Part shown: piece by piece, positions 8,180 through 16,946 of the stretch
Numbering within the stretch: position 1 is the stretch's first letter
Layout of the letters: every line of letters begins with the position of its first letter
Assembly (NCBI GenBank): GCA_963710495.1
Contig: CAVQAI010000009.1
Location: 620,001-684,000 of the forward strand
Source of the DNA: Bog-756 sp963710495
GTDB lineage: Bacteria; Actinomycetota; Acidimicrobiia; Acidimicrobiales; RAAP-2
Reading direction: 5' to 3'
DNA length: 64,000 nt
Position numbers and translations under genes: made by a program
Notes under the pieces: generated by a model
What the model was told of the DNA's origin: nothing
Databases searched by the model: none
What the model saw: the letters and a program-made list of their open reading frames with translations, nothing else

Positions 8180-10200
8180 GGCCGGACCCCCGGCGCCGAG
8201 TGCGAAACCGTCGCCGTCTCTTCCCGGTTCCCCGGCGCCGAGTGCGAAACCGTCGCCGTCTCCTCACGGTTCCCCGGCGCCGGGGTGAGGGCGGTGAGGA
8301 GGTGCCTCAGCTGCCGTCCGGCGCGGACGACGACCCCGTCGGGGTCTCTGGCCACCGAGATGGCACCCAGGCCGAACAGGATGGCCGGCACCTCGCCCCA
8401 GCGGACCGGGACGTAGGTCTGGAAGACGCCGGGTAGGAGTGCGAACGTCAGCCCGGCGATGGCGGCGCCGGCGATCGACCGGATCCCCATGGTCACGACC
8501 ACGGCCAGCCAGACCAGGCCGGCGAAGGTCTCGAAGGACTGGGGTTGGGCAACGCGGGCGTCGAGGGCCAGGAACCCTCCGCCGACCGCCGCAACGAACG
8601 CACCCAGCGCACCCACGATCACCTTGACCTGGACGACACTCACGCCCAGGGTTCGCGAGGCCGCCTCACTGTCGCGAACGGCGTGCAGGGCGAGCCCGCT
8701 GGTCGATCGGCGCAGATTGACGGTGAGCGCGGCGAAGATGAGGAAGACCACCAGGGCGAGGTAGCAGAAGGCGAAGTCGCTACTGGCGAACGAGGGCCGG
8801 TTGAGCGTCACCCCGAGCCCGCCTTGGGCGAACCGGCTCAGGGTGAAGACCAGTGTCTCGACCAGAAGCCCGAAGGCCAGAGTGACCAGGGCGACGTACA
8901 GATCGCCGAGCCGGATGGTCAAGAGGCCGATCACGGCGCCGACCACGGCCATCGAGGCGCCCCCGAGGGCGATCGCCACCAGCACGGGGAGGTGCCATGT
9001 CGTGGCGAATTGGCCGGCGGCCAGGGCGCCGCCCCCGGCGAAGATGATCTGGGACAGCCAGAGCATGCCGCCTTCGCCGGTGACCACGGTGAAGGACAGG
9101 AAGGCGATGGCGTAGCACATGCCGGCGGCAACCAACCCAAGCCAGAAGGCGGACCCGCGGAACACCAGGGGGAGCACGGCGACGACGATGAGCGGGAGGA
9201 GCGTGATGACTCTCGAGCCCAGGGACTTCTGGGTGGCGAGGTCGGTCAGGCTCCCCGCCGACGTGTCGCGGTTTGCCGGGCGGATGGCCTGGTCCAGCGG
9301 TCCCCCGGCTTGGGCGTCGTCGGAGACGAACCCTGACCGGATCAGGTAGACGATCAAGAACACCAGGATGAACCCGAAGGGAATGCTCGGGATGATGGCG
9401 GCGGTGAAGGAGCTGCCCGGGGGCAGGTACTCCTGGACCACGTCGGTGACCACCCCCATGGCCAGGGAGACCACCACGGCGGCGACGAGCGAACGGAGGC
9501 GGGCGGCGACCACCGCGGCGAAGGCCGCGGCCATGAGGGTGGCCATCCCCGCCGTGGTGAGCCCGTTGGTCGATGCCACGAGCACGCCCGCCAGCCCGGC
9601 GAGCATGGTGCTCAGGGCCCACACGCCGACGGCCACCCGTCCGGGATTCGAGCCGGACATGGAGGTCATGGCCTCCGAGTCCACGTTGGCTCGGACGAGC
9701 AGCCCGACCTTGGTGAACCGGAGGGCGACCGTTCCGGCCAGGACGACCAGGAGGACGAAGCCGTAGGTGATGATCTGGTCGGTGGTGACCGGGGCGCCCA
9801 GGAAGTGATAGGGCTGGTCACTGGAGAGCGCCAGGCCGGGAGCCGTGGTAACGGTCTGTGTCCCGAAGACGAGATCGGCGATGGGCGGCAGCGCCACCGA
9901 CAGGCCGATGGTCACGACGATCTTGATCAGCGACGACCGGTTCCGGACGAATCGGAACAGCACGGCATAGAGGATCACGCCGAGCAGCGGCGCCATCACC
10001 AGCAACGACACGCAGCCCGCAGACCAGGTTGTCCACCCGTGTTGCGTGTTGAGCCAGTAGTAGAAGCGGGCGACCACGTAGGCCATCGACCCGAACGCGA
10101 AATTCAGGACGCCGGTGGAGACGAAGGTGACGACCAGCCCGGCCGACGCGATGGCATAGATCGAACCGAGTGCCAGCCCGGCCAAGACGTACTGCAGCAT
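8176..10200 (-). CDS. Fused Liv-type ABC transporter permease (LivH-LivM fusion)
   Basis: This 674-residue membrane protein is two permeases in one chain. Residues 1-290 are LivH-like, starting MLQYVLAGLALGSIYA with NFAFGSMA, and about residues 330-640 are LivM-like, with TGEGGMLWLSQIIFAGGGA and the EAA-type loop AVRDSEAASRTLGV. Multiple hydrophobic segments are visible in each half. With the fused ATPase next door the transporter has only one permease and one ATPase polypeptide plus the binding protein, an unusually compact Liv system. The last 30 residues carry two copies of a 14-residue repeat encoded by a 42-base tandem duplication. Substrate is probably an organic acid linked to the surrounding catabolic genes (inference). 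Confidence 0.92.
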   Translation of the reverse strand: MLQYVLAGLALGSIYAIASAGLVVTFVSTGVLNFAFGSMAYVVARFYYWLNTQHGWTTWSAGCVSLLVMAPLLGVILYAVLFRFVRNRSSLIKIVVTIGLSVALPPIADLVFGTQTVTTAPGLALSSDQPYHFLGAPVTTDQIITYGFVLLVVLAGTVALRFTKVGLLVRANVDSEAMTSMSGSNPGRVAVGVWALSTMLAGLAGVLVASTNGLTTAGMATLMAAAFAAVVAARLRSLVAAVVVSLAMGVVTDVVQEYLPPGSSFTAAIIPSIPFGFILVFLIVYLIRSGFVSDDAQAGGPLDQAIRPANRDTSAGSLTDLATQKSLGSRVITLLPLIVVAVLPLVFRGSAFWLGLVAAGMCYAIAFLSFTVVTGEGGMLWLSQIIFAGGGALAAGQFATTWHLPVLVAIALGGASMAVVGAVIGLLTIRLGDLYVALVTLAFGLLVETLVFTLSRFAQGGLGVTLNRPSFASSDFAFCYLALVVFLIFAALTVNLRRSTSGLALHAVRDSEAASRTLGVSVVQVKVIVGALGAFVAAVGGGFLALDARVAQPQSFETFAGLVWLAVVVTMGIRSIAGAAIAGLTFALLPGVFQTYVPVRWGEVPAILFGLGAISVARDPDGVVVRAGRQLRHLLTALTPAPGNREETATVSHSAPGNREETATVSHSAPGVRP
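8191..8280. repeat. 42-bp tandem repeat, two copies plus a partial third
   Basis: The unit beginning CGGCGCCGAGTGCG occurs at 8191 and 8233, and a partial copy starts at 8275, spacing exactly 42 bases. Because 42 is a multiple of three the duplication stays in frame and adds the peptide APGNREETATVSHS twice at the C-terminus of the fused permease. Confidence 0.85.
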
Positions 10201-10290
10201 CCCCCTTACCTTTCCGCGGTGACCGAGGGTAGGGACCCCCCGCTCAGCCTCCTCGACGGCAACTGTGCCGGTGGTCCCCCTTCGCTGGAT

Positions 10291-10346
10291 TCGATGGCTG
10301 CGTGCTCGATGGTTCCGTGCTCGATGGTTCCCTGCTCGATGGTAAC
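10291..10346. repeat. 15-bp minisatellite, three copies plus partial
   Basis: TCGATGG(C/T)T(G/C)C(G/C)TGC is repeated at 10291, 10306 and 10321 with a partial unit at 10336. It lies in the 178-base gap between the SDR stop (10379) and the permease start (10200), i.e. within the possible leader of the transporter operon. No gene is seen in this gap. Confidence 0.75.
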
Positions 10347-10378
10347 AAGCTCCACCCCGGACCGGCAGGTGTCACCGG

Positions 10379-11149
10379 TCATTTCGCCGCGAAGCGGAGC
10401 GCCCCGTCGAGACGGATGTTCTCCCCGTTGAGGTACGGGTTGCGAGCGATCGATTCGACGAGCATGGCGAACTCCTCGGGCCGGCCCATACGGGTCGGGA
10501 ACACGATGTCCTTGAGCAGCCGTTCCTTGACCCCATCGGGCACCCCCAGCATGAGCGGTGTCCCCATCGTGCCGGGGGCGATGGCGCAGACCCGCACCCC
10601 GAGGGGAGCCAAGTCTCGGGCCATCGGCAAGGTCATCCCGAGGATGGCCGCCTTGGCCGCCCCGTAGGCGATCTGACCGGTCTGGCCCTCCATGCCGGCG
10701 ATGGACGCCGTGTTGATGACGACACCCCGTTGGCCGTCGGCGTCCGGTTCGTTGCCCGCCATCCGGGCCGCAACCAGCCGGGAGGCATTGAACGTGCCGA
10801 CAGCGTTCATCTCCATGGTCGCCACGAAGGATGCCTTGTCATGAGGCGTCCCGTCCCGCCCGACCGTCCGGCCACCACCGACGCCCCCGCCGGCCACGTT
10901 CACCAGAAGCGAAAGCGGTCCGAGGGAGGAGGCGGCGTCGGCGGCGGCCAGCACATCGGCGTCCTCGACCACGTCCCCGCCGACCGCGGCCGCCCGGCCG
11001 TCGAGCTCCTTGGCCAGCTGCTCGGCCCGTTCGGTGTCCCGATCGAAGACGACCACACCCAGGCCCGCCGCCGCCAGCCGGCGCACCACCGACGAGCCCA
11101 GGCCACCGGCCCCTCCCGTCACGATCGCGGAACGGCCATCGAGATCCAC
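10379..11149 (-). CDS. Short-chain dehydrogenase (3-hydroxyacyl-CoA dehydrogenase-like)
   Basis: This 256-residue classical SDR has TGGAGGLG near residue 10, NVAGGG near residue 90, catalytic INTASIAG and the YxxxK motif YGAAK, followed by IAPGTMGTP. The AG-GGVGGGR insertion after the NAG-like motif resembles HSD10-type 3-hydroxyacyl-CoA dehydrogenases, so oxidation of a beta-hydroxyacyl-CoA is a reasonable guess. I chose the GTG at 11149 because AGAAGGAG lies 6 bases upstream; the frame extends further but has no ribosome-binding site there. It is divergent from the CoA-transferase gene across a palindrome-containing gap. Confidence 0.88.
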   Translation of the reverse strand: MDLDGRSAIVTGGAGGLGSSVVRRLAAAGLGVVVFDRDTERAEQLAKELDGRAAAVGGDVVEDADVLAAADAASSLGPLSLLVNVAGGGVGGGRTVGRDGTPHDKASFVATMEMNAVGTFNASRLVAARMAGNEPDADGQRGVVINTASIAGMEGQTGQIAYGAAKAAILGMTLPMARDLAPLGVRVCAIAPGTMGTPLMLGVPDGVKERLLKDIVFPTRMGRPEEFAMLVESIARNPYLNGENIRLDGALRFAAK

Positions 11150-11221
11150 GCTAATCTCCTTCTCCTGGACCGAGAACGATAGTTCGCCCCCCCGGGGTCC
11201 GCTCGTGGGAAAGTACCGGCT

Positions 11222-11239
11222 ATTGACTCTGACGTCAAT
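11222..11239. promoter_or_regulatory. Palindromic operator candidate ATTGAC-N6-GTCAAT
   Basis: A perfect 6-6-6 inverted repeat lies in the 221-base gap between the divergent SDR and CoA-transferase genes. The embedded TGACGTCA (11230-11237) is itself an 8-base palindrome. Its location between divergent genes suggests a dimeric repressor site controlling both. No regulator gene is adjacent. Confidence 0.5.
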
Positions 11240-11370
11240 GTTGGATACGTTGCCGCGGCCCCGGAGCAGGAACGGAATCTCGGCGCCGTGCGGCTGTCGT
11301 TCCACGGGAGCGCCGGCGGCCGAAATCCGCAGGCTCGCGGCGGGACGGTGATCGGATAGAAAGGGGCCTC

Positions 11371-12588
11371 ATGACCGATGTCATGGAGGGTGTCCGCATC
11401 CTCGAGGTGGCCGAGCACACGTTCGTCCCGGCCGCGTCGGCCCTCCTGGCCGACTGGGGCGCCGACGTCATCAAGATCGAACACGTCGAGCGGGGCGACG
11501 CCATGCGTGGGCTGGCCTCCACCGGGGTGATGTCCCTCCCGAGCGACGTGCACGCCCTCCTCGAGCATTCCAACCGGGGGAAGCGGAGCCTGGCGCTCGA
11601 CCTGACCTCGGACGAGGGGCTCGGCATCCTCTACCAGCTTGCCGCCCAGGCTGATGTCTTCCTCACCAACAAGCTCCCGAGTGTTCGGAGGAAGCTCAGG
11701 ATCGACGTCGATGACGTGCGCGCCCACAACGCCAAGATCATCTACGTCCGCGGGACCGGGCAGGGCGAGCGGGGGCCCGACGCGGACAAGGGGTCCTACG
11801 ACTCGCTGGCCTTCTGGTGTCGCTCCGGGATCGCAGTGGGCGTCATGCGGCCCGAGTACGGACACGTCCCGGTGCCGCCGGGGCCGGGGTTCGGGGACTC
11901 GATCGGCGCCATGACCATCGCCGGCGGGATCATGGGGGCCCTCTTCCACCGCGAGAGGACGGGGAAGCCCACCACCGTGGACGTCTCCTTGCTCGGTACC
12001 GGTCTGTGGTCACAGGGACAGGCTCTCGCCCTCTCCCTGGTGCTCGGCCGGCCCTGGACTCCCCCGCCATCGGACGCGACCCGGGCAAACCCCCTGTCGG
12101 CGAACTACCAGACCAAGGACGGTCGGTACCTGTCCTTCACCTGCCTGCAGGCCGGCAAGTACTGGGCCCCGATGTGCGACGTCATCGACCGGCCGGAGCT
12201 CGCCACCGACCCGCGCTTCGCCGACCACGCCTCGCTCCTGGCCAACAGCAGCGAGGCATCGGCCATCCTGCGAGCGACGTTCGCGCAGTCCACGCTGGCC
12301 GAGTGGAGAGAACGGCTGAAGAGCTTCACCGGTCAGTGGGCGGTGGTGCAGGACACCCTGGAGGCGGCGGCCGATCCGCAGTCGATCGCCAACGGCTACG
12401 TGCAGGAATGTCGGACGGCCGCCGGGACGCCGTTCAAGCTGGCCGCCGCGCCCGTCCAGTACGACGAGCAGCCGGCTCGTCCCCGGCGGGCGCCCGAGTT
12501 CAACGAGCACGGGGACGAGATCCTCGTCGAGCTCGGATTGGACTGGGACGCCATCGCCGACCTCAAGGTCCGGGGCGTAACCGCCTGA
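11371..12588 (+). CDS. CaiB/BaiF class III CoA-transferase
   Basis: This 405-residue protein has family III CoA-transferase features: N-terminal GVRILEVAEHTFVPAASALLADWGADVIKIE and the KGSYDSLAFW segment with the predicted catalytic Asp at residue 144, then the conserved GRYLSFTCLQ region. These enzymes move CoA between organic acids through an aspartyl-CoA thioester. The gene is divergent from the hydroxyacyl-CoA dehydrogenase-like SDR, so it probably loads or recycles CoA in the same catabolic pathway. Length is normal for the family. The actual acyl donor and acceptor cannot be read from sequence. Confidence 0.92.
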   Translation: MTDVMEGVRILEVAEHTFVPAASALLADWGADVIKIEHVERGDAMRGLASTGVMSLPSDVHALLEHSNRGKRSLALDLTSDEGLGILYQLAAQADVFLTNKLPSVRRKLRIDVDDVRAHNAKIIYVRGTGQGERGPDADKGSYDSLAFWCRSGIAVGVMRPEYGHVPVPPGPGFGDSIGAMTIAGGIMGALFHRERTGKPTTVDVSLLGTGLWSQGQALALSLVLGRPWTPPPSDATRANPLSANYQTKDGRYLSFTCLQAGKYWAPMCDVIDRPELATDPRFADHASLLANSSEASAILRATFAQSTLAEWRERLKSFTGQWAVVQDTLEAAADPQSIANGYVQECRTAAGTPFKLAAAPVQYDEQPARPRRAPEFNEHGDEILVELGLDWDAIADLKVRGVTA

Positions 12589-12696
12589 CGACGGTTGCCG
12601 CCTCCGTCACCGGTCCGGTGACCACCCGTCCGATCGGCAGCGGATGGCGTCGGGCCACCGTGCCGGTATCGCCGAACCGGCGCCGGGCCGGTAGAC

Positions 12697-13116
12697 ATGC
12701 CAGTCATGATCTCGATCCGGGCCGCCACCCCACGTGACGTGGACGGCGTGCTCGGCCTGTGGCACGCCGCGCAGGCCGAGCCGACGCATACCGACGATCC
12801 CGACAGCTTGCTCCGGCTCCTGGCGCACAGCACGGCGGCTCTGCTCGTCGCCGAGGAGGAGGGCGACATCGTCGGAACCGTGATCGCAGGCTGGGATGGC
12901 TGGAGAGGCTCCATCTACCGGCTGATCGTGGCACCCGATCACCGGAGGCGGGGACTGGGCCGCCAGCTCCTGGGACGAGCCCGGGACCGGTTGGTCGATG
13001 TCGGAGCCACGCGGCTCCAGGCCATCGTGGTGGAGACCGACGGCCAGGCTACCTCCTTCTGGCAAGCGACCGATTGGAGCCAACAGCCGCATCGCCTGCG
13101 ATTCGTGTGGGGATGA
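12697..13116 (+). CDS. GNAT family N-acetyltransferase
   Basis: This 139-residue protein shows the GNAT layout: ISIRAATPRDVDGVLGLW at the start, the beta4 segment IYRLIVAPDHRRRGLGRQLL containing the acetyl-CoA pyrophosphate loop RRRGLG (about residues 87-92), and a C-terminal beta-bulge region ending FWQATDW. Two in-frame ATGs (12697 and 12706) are possible. It stands alone between the CoA-transferase and the convergent nucleosidase-like gene. Substrate unknown. Confidence 0.85.
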   Translation: MPVMISIRAATPRDVDGVLGLWHAAQAEPTHTDDPDSLLRLLAHSTAALLVAEEEGDIVGTVIAGWDGWRGSIYRLIVAPDHRRRGLGRQLLGRARDRLVDVGATRLQAIVVETDGQATSFWQATDWSQQPHRLRFVWG

Positions 13117-13134
13117 CCGGACCCCCGTCGCCCA

Positions 13135-13903
13135 CTATTCCTCCACGTCCAACGACTCCTCGTCGAGGGCGAGGCAACCACGCACGGCCGCCTCGGCCGC
13201 CAACCGGGCGGCAAGGCTGGTATCACGGCTCAAGCGTCCGAGCTTGGCGGTGAGTTCTGGTTCGGCGTCGAGAAGCCTGGCGATCTCGGTCATGTTGCCC
13301 GAGCCGTCCGGGTTGGTGAGGGCCACGAGGCGCGGCATCGAGGAGACCGTCGAAGTACCGGTCGCCGATGCACCGGTAGGCCGACCACGGACACCCCTGT
13401 TCCTCACAGACCTCGGCCACGGCCGAGGTCTCCATGTCCACGCCCAGATAGCCCTCCTCGAACATGCGCCGGCTCGCCTCGGAGTCGAGCGTTGCCTCCT
13501 CGGTGGTCACCAGCTTGCCGGTCTGGGGTGCGCCCCCCGGCGGACGATGGCGATACGCGCGGCCGGTCGCCTGCTCGACCACCACCTCCGGGTTGATCAG
13601 CGTGCCGACGTCGAGCTGCGGGTCGAGACCACCACAGATGCCGGCGACCATCACGTGATGGAACGGTCGGTAGTCCTCCGACGTCTCGTCGAACAGTCGA
13701 TGCAATGCCGCTCGGGTCAACGGCGGTCCCATCCCGATATGGACGGCGGTCACGCTCGAGTTGCCGAGGCGGCCGGCCCAGGGCGCTCCCTCGGCGGGCC
13801 CGGTGGCGTGGAGGCCGAATGCGGCCACGATGGCCTCCATCTCGAGCGGCATCGGCGCCAGCACCACCACGTGGCGCTCGGCTGGGTCATCGGTCACGGT
13901 CAA
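13135..13903 (-). CDS. Nucleoside phosphorylase / MTA-SAH nucleosidase-like protein (frameshifted)
   Basis: The N-terminal part reads VVVLAPMPLEMEAIVAAFGL, then HIGMGPPLT, MVAGICGGLDPQLDVGTLI and YLGVDMETSAVAEVCE, which are the substrate loops and catalytic GVDMETSA region of the PNP/UDP phosphorylase superfamily. After DRYFDGLLD the frame breaks at about 13331-13340 (one extra base) and resumes as PRLVALTNPDGSGNMTEIARLL to the stop at 13135, as expected for the C-terminal helix. A TTG at 13903 has GGAG 6 bases upstream and is the best start; a GTG at 13897 is an alternative. It probably cleaves or phosphorolyses purine nucleosides. Disruption may be a sequence error. Confidence 0.78.
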
Positions 13904-14028
13904 AGCTTGCTCCTTCGGGGCGCTGGCGGCGAGCGGGCGACGGCTCGGGCCAGGTGGCCACCGGACTGTGTCATCAGCTCGGGGCACAGAAGTGGCGGCG
14001 GGGCCAGAATGACGCCTTGCCCTCGTCG

Positions 14029-14897
14029 ATGCCCCGGAACCTCCTGCAGGCGGCCGCCACCCATGAGGACCGTCGGGACTGGGTTTCGAGGCTTCCTTCG
14101 ATCATCGCCGGGCTCGGGGCCCGCTGGGACCTCGAGCTGGGACCGCCCTTCCAGCCCGGTGGCCAGACGGCCTGGGTGGCTCCGGTCCGTGACGCCCGGC
14201 TCGGCGACATCGTGCTCAAGGTGGCCTGGGCGCATGTTGAGGCAGAGGGCGAGGCCGATGGCCTGCGGGCGTGGGATGGGGGCGGGCGCCGTGCGCCTCT
14301 ACGACGCAGTCGAGCTCGACCCGCACACCCGTGCGCTCCTCCTCGAACGGTGTCGACCGGGGACCACCCTCACCCACCGCCCCGAGGAGGAACAGGACGA
14401 GGTCGTGGCCCGACTGCTGGGCCACCTCTGGAAACGGCCGCCCTCAACCGGCACCTTCCGCCGGCTCGAAAGCATGTGCGATGTCTGGGCCGACGAGCGG
14501 GAACAGAAGTCGGCCCCCGTCCCGGCCCCGAACCTCGACCCGGGCCTCGCCCGGCAGGGCATCGCCCTGTTCCGATCCCTCCCGCGGTCGCCTGAGGACC
14601 CCAGGCTCCTGTGCACGGACCTCCATGCCCGGGAACGTGTTGGCGGCGCAACGAGCACCGTGGCTCATGATCGATCCCAAGCCCTACGTCGGGGAGCGGA
14701 CCTACGACGTTCTGCAGCGCATGCTCAACTACGAGGAACGTCTGCAGCGCAATCCGATCGGGCTGGTCCGGCGCATGGCAGCGCTGTGTGACCTCGACCC
14801 CGAGCGTCTGGCGGTCTGGCTCTTCGCACGCTGCGTCCAGGAGTCGTTCGCTCGACCCGTCCTGGCCGGCATCGCACGACGGATCGCGCCGCACTAG
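14029..14897 (+). pseudogene. Aminoglycoside/hydroxyurea kinase-like (APH(6) family), two frameshifts
   Basis: Three overlapping frames together encode one kinase-like protein of about 288 residues. The first frame gives SRLPSIIAGLGARWDLELG and IVLKVAW; the second gives AVRLYDAVELDPHTRALLLE and LLCTDLHA; the third gives GNVLAAQ, MIDPKPYVGE and the C-terminal helices. The Brenner-type catalytic loop CTDLHAGN and the DPKPYVGE metal loop identify the streptomycin 6-kinase/hydroxyurea kinase family (PF04655). The breaks are one extra G in the G-run at 14277-14281 and one extra C in CCC at 14628-14630. If these are errors the gene is intact; otherwise it is a recent pseudogene. Actual substrate is unknown. 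Confidence 0.8.
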
Positions 14898-14951
14898 GTA
14901 CCGATGATCCCCGTGCCGGGGACCCGCCACCGGGCGGGATAGCGTCCACCT

Positions 14952-15359
14952 GTGTCCGTCGCGTACGAATGGCGTGGCGCCTTCGAGGATGCGGAACTCA
15001 GCCATCTCCACGCTGAAGCCTTCGAGTCGGCCATCGCTCGACCAACCGACCGACCCTGGAACAGACTTCTCGAGATGCACTCGCTGGGGTGGGTCGTGGC
15101 ACGCCGCCACAGCACGCTGGTGGGCTTTGTCAACGTGCCCTGGGATGGCCTCGCCCACGCTTGGATCCAGGACCTGATGGTCGCATCCGCGGCCAGGCGC
15201 CAGGGTCTCGGCCGGAATCTGGTCAGGCTGGCCACCGAGCGGGCCGGTGCGGCTGGTTGCGAATGGCTCCACGTGGACTTCGACGACTCACTGCAGCACT
15301 TCTACGTCGAGGTCTGTGGTTTCACCCCCGGCAAGGCTGGTCTCAGGAGGCTGCGCTGA
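14952..15359 (+). CDS. GNAT family N-acetyltransferase
   Basis: This 135-residue protein starts at a GTG and has WIQDLMVASAARRQGLGRNLV, with the acetyl-CoA loop RRQGLG near residue 81, and the C-terminal FYVEVCGFTP typical of GNAT enzymes. The upstream kinase-like gene ends 54 bases before it. Substrate unknown. Confidence 0.82.
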   Translation: MSVAYEWRGAFEDAELSHLHAEAFESAIARPTDRPWNRLLEMHSLGWVVARRHSTLVGFVNVPWDGLAHAWIQDLMVASAARRQGLGRNLVRLATERAGAAGCEWLHVDFDDSLQHFYVEVCGFTPGKAGLRRLR

Positions 15360-15426
15360 CCGACCGACGTGAGGCCCGGTCCGGGGGCCCCGCCCCATCG
15401 GACCGGTCGTGGTCAGCGGGTCGCCA

Positions 15427-16212
15427 TCATGGACGGTGACCGGTGTACAGCGCGGTGACGAATCGGCGCCGAACGGTCCCCCCGAACCGCTCGGACGTGA
15501 GCTGCTCGATGCTGTCCAGAATGCGCCGCTGCTCTGCCTCGGGACGCCGCAGGACGGTGGCCATCGATGCGTAGAGTGCTCTGACCTGGCCACTGTCGAG
15601 GGCCACGACAGAACGGAACACTTCGGTCTCCAGGTCGACCACTCCCGCCCACCCGGCGAGGTCACGCAGACGATGTTCCTCGTCCAGCTGGAAGGGCGGC
15701 CGATCCGGCTCGTCGAAGGCGCCGCGGGTTGCCGGCCCGAGGAGCTCCTCCACGGCCCGGGTGAATGGATCCGGGCCGCCTGGCTCACGGAAGAGGGTCC
15801 ACCACAGGGCCACCCATCCTCCTGGTTTCAGGCTCTCACCCAGCTTCGTCAAGCCGAGCCGCTGGTCCACCCAGTGGAACGAGGTGGCGCCGAGGGCGAG
15901 ATCGAACGCTCCTCGGTCGAGCACGGCCTCCTCCAGCGAAGAGGGCACCACTTCGAGGCCGGGGTGCTCCCGCGCCAAGTAGGCAGCCAGACCGGGATCG
16001 GGCTCGACGGCCGTCACCAATGCGCCGGCGGCGAGCAGACGGCGAGTGACGAGTCCGGTACCCGGCCCGATCTCGAGGATGCGGGCGCCCGGCTCCAGCC
16101 CACAGCGGTCGGTCAGGACCTGGTAGACCCGCTCGGGGTAGTCGGGGCGACCGGCGGCGTATCCCTGCGGATCCTGGCCGAACAGGAGACGGCCTTCGCC
16201 TCGTTGCAACAC
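15427..16212 (-). CDS. Class I SAM-dependent methyltransferase
   Basis: This 261-residue protein contains the SAM-binding motif ILEIGPGTGL near residue 40, the acidic motif AVEPDPGLAAYL, and ATSFHWVD further on, as in the UbiE/biotin-synthesis BioC-like methyltransferase family. The N-terminal FGQDPQGYAAGRPDYPERVY is a common signature of these actinobacterial proteins. I use the GTG at 16212 because upstream codons do not look protein-like; no strong ribosome-binding site is visible. Target small molecule unknown. Confidence 0.82.
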   Translation of the reverse strand: MLQRGEGRLLFGQDPQGYAAGRPDYPERVYQVLTDRCGLEPGARILEIGPGTGLVTRRLLAAGALVTAVEPDPGLAAYLAREHPGLEVVPSSLEEAVLDRGAFDLALGATSFHWVDQRLGLTKLGESLKPGGWVALWWTLFREPGGPDPFTRAVEELLGPATRGAFDEPDRPPFQLDEEHRLRDLAGWAGVVDLETEVFRSVVALDSGQVRALYASMATVLRRPEAEQRRILDSIEQLTSERFGGTVRRRFVTALYTGHRP

Positions 16213-16274
16213 GTCGCCCGAGCTGGCGGCCGGGGGTCGGTGGTATCCGTGTGACCGACGAGATCGACTCGGAG

Positions 16275-16946
16275 TCACGGGCCTTCGGCCTGCTGGCGCG
16301 GCACCGGTTCGGTGATGAGAAGCACATTCGGTACCCGTCCGACGAACCCCAGTGTCACCAGGAACAGCAAGGCGACACCGAACCGCTTCCAGAAGGACCA
16401 GCGATCCTCGACGGCTGCCACCACGCGACGGCCGGCGACATTGATCTCGGGCAATGCCCGATGCAGTGCCTTGACCTGGCTCTCGCCGGCGAACAGTCCG
16501 ATCCAACCGCCTCGATAGCTCACGGCGTAGAGCTCGTTCAACGGGAAGTCGCTCTGGGAGGGATGCTCGTATTCGGTCCAGGCTGCGATATCCGCGGCCG
16601 AGGGGACCAGGACGTCTCGCCTCTGCTCAGGCTGGTTCCGGCGGTCCGGATGCTGCTCGGGCGGGTGCCAATTCCCATCAGACGCCTGCCACCAACCGGG
16701 CGGCGGCTGTTCACGTTCGACTGGTCGAGACGGCGAGGCAGCCTGCTGCGACTGGGGCGGATACCACTGGCCATCGGCGCCCTGCCACCACCCGGGCGGT
16801 GGCATATCCGGTCCCACCACCGGAGCCGAAAGGGGCGAGGCGGCCGGGGTCTCGGGTTGGGGTTCATATCCCGGCGCCTGCTCGGGCGGATACCACCTCC
16901 CGTCGGAAGCCAGCCACCAGCCCGGCCCCTGTGCAGAGTCACTCAT
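16275..16946 (-). CDS. DUF2510 repeat protein with C-terminal membrane segment
   Basis: This 223-residue protein carries three copies of the short Trp-rich DUF2510 motif, PGWWLASDGRWYPPEQ, GWWQGADGQWYPPQ and GWWQASDGNWHPPEQ, spaced by Pro/Gln-rich linkers. A C-terminal globular part follows, ending in a hydrophobic stretch FGVALLFLVTLGFVGRV that could anchor it in the membrane. DUF2510 proteins are actinobacterial and usually precede membrane segments; their function is not established. GGAAGGGG lies just upstream of two close ATGs; the second (16946) has the better spacing. Confidence 0.8.
   Translation of the reverse strand: MSDSAQGPGWWLASDGRWYPPEQAPGYEPQPETPAASPLSAPVVGPDMPPPGWWQGADGQWYPPQSQQAASPSRPVEREQPPPGWWQASDGNWHPPEQHPDRRNQPEQRRDVLVPSAADIAAWTEYEHPSQSDFPLNELYAVSYRGGWIGLFAGESQVKALHRALPEINVAGRRVVAAVEDRWSFWKRFGVALLFLVTLGFVGRVPNVLLITEPVPRQQAEGP

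Noticed and set aside
8191..8280. Possible CRISPR array
   Set aside because: Units are contiguous 42-base tandem copies inside a coding region with no spacers and only two copies.
10291..10346. Possible CRISPR or operator array
   Set aside because: 15-base units lie head-to-tail without spacers; a minisatellite explains them.
11119..11949. Minus-strand frame antisense to the CoA-transferase
   Set aside because: No motifs; overlaps a strong family III CoA-transferase on the other strand.
14029..14897. Functional aminoglycoside resistance gene
   Set aside because: Two frameshifts interrupt it, and the family also phosphorylates other substrates; resistance cannot be claimed.
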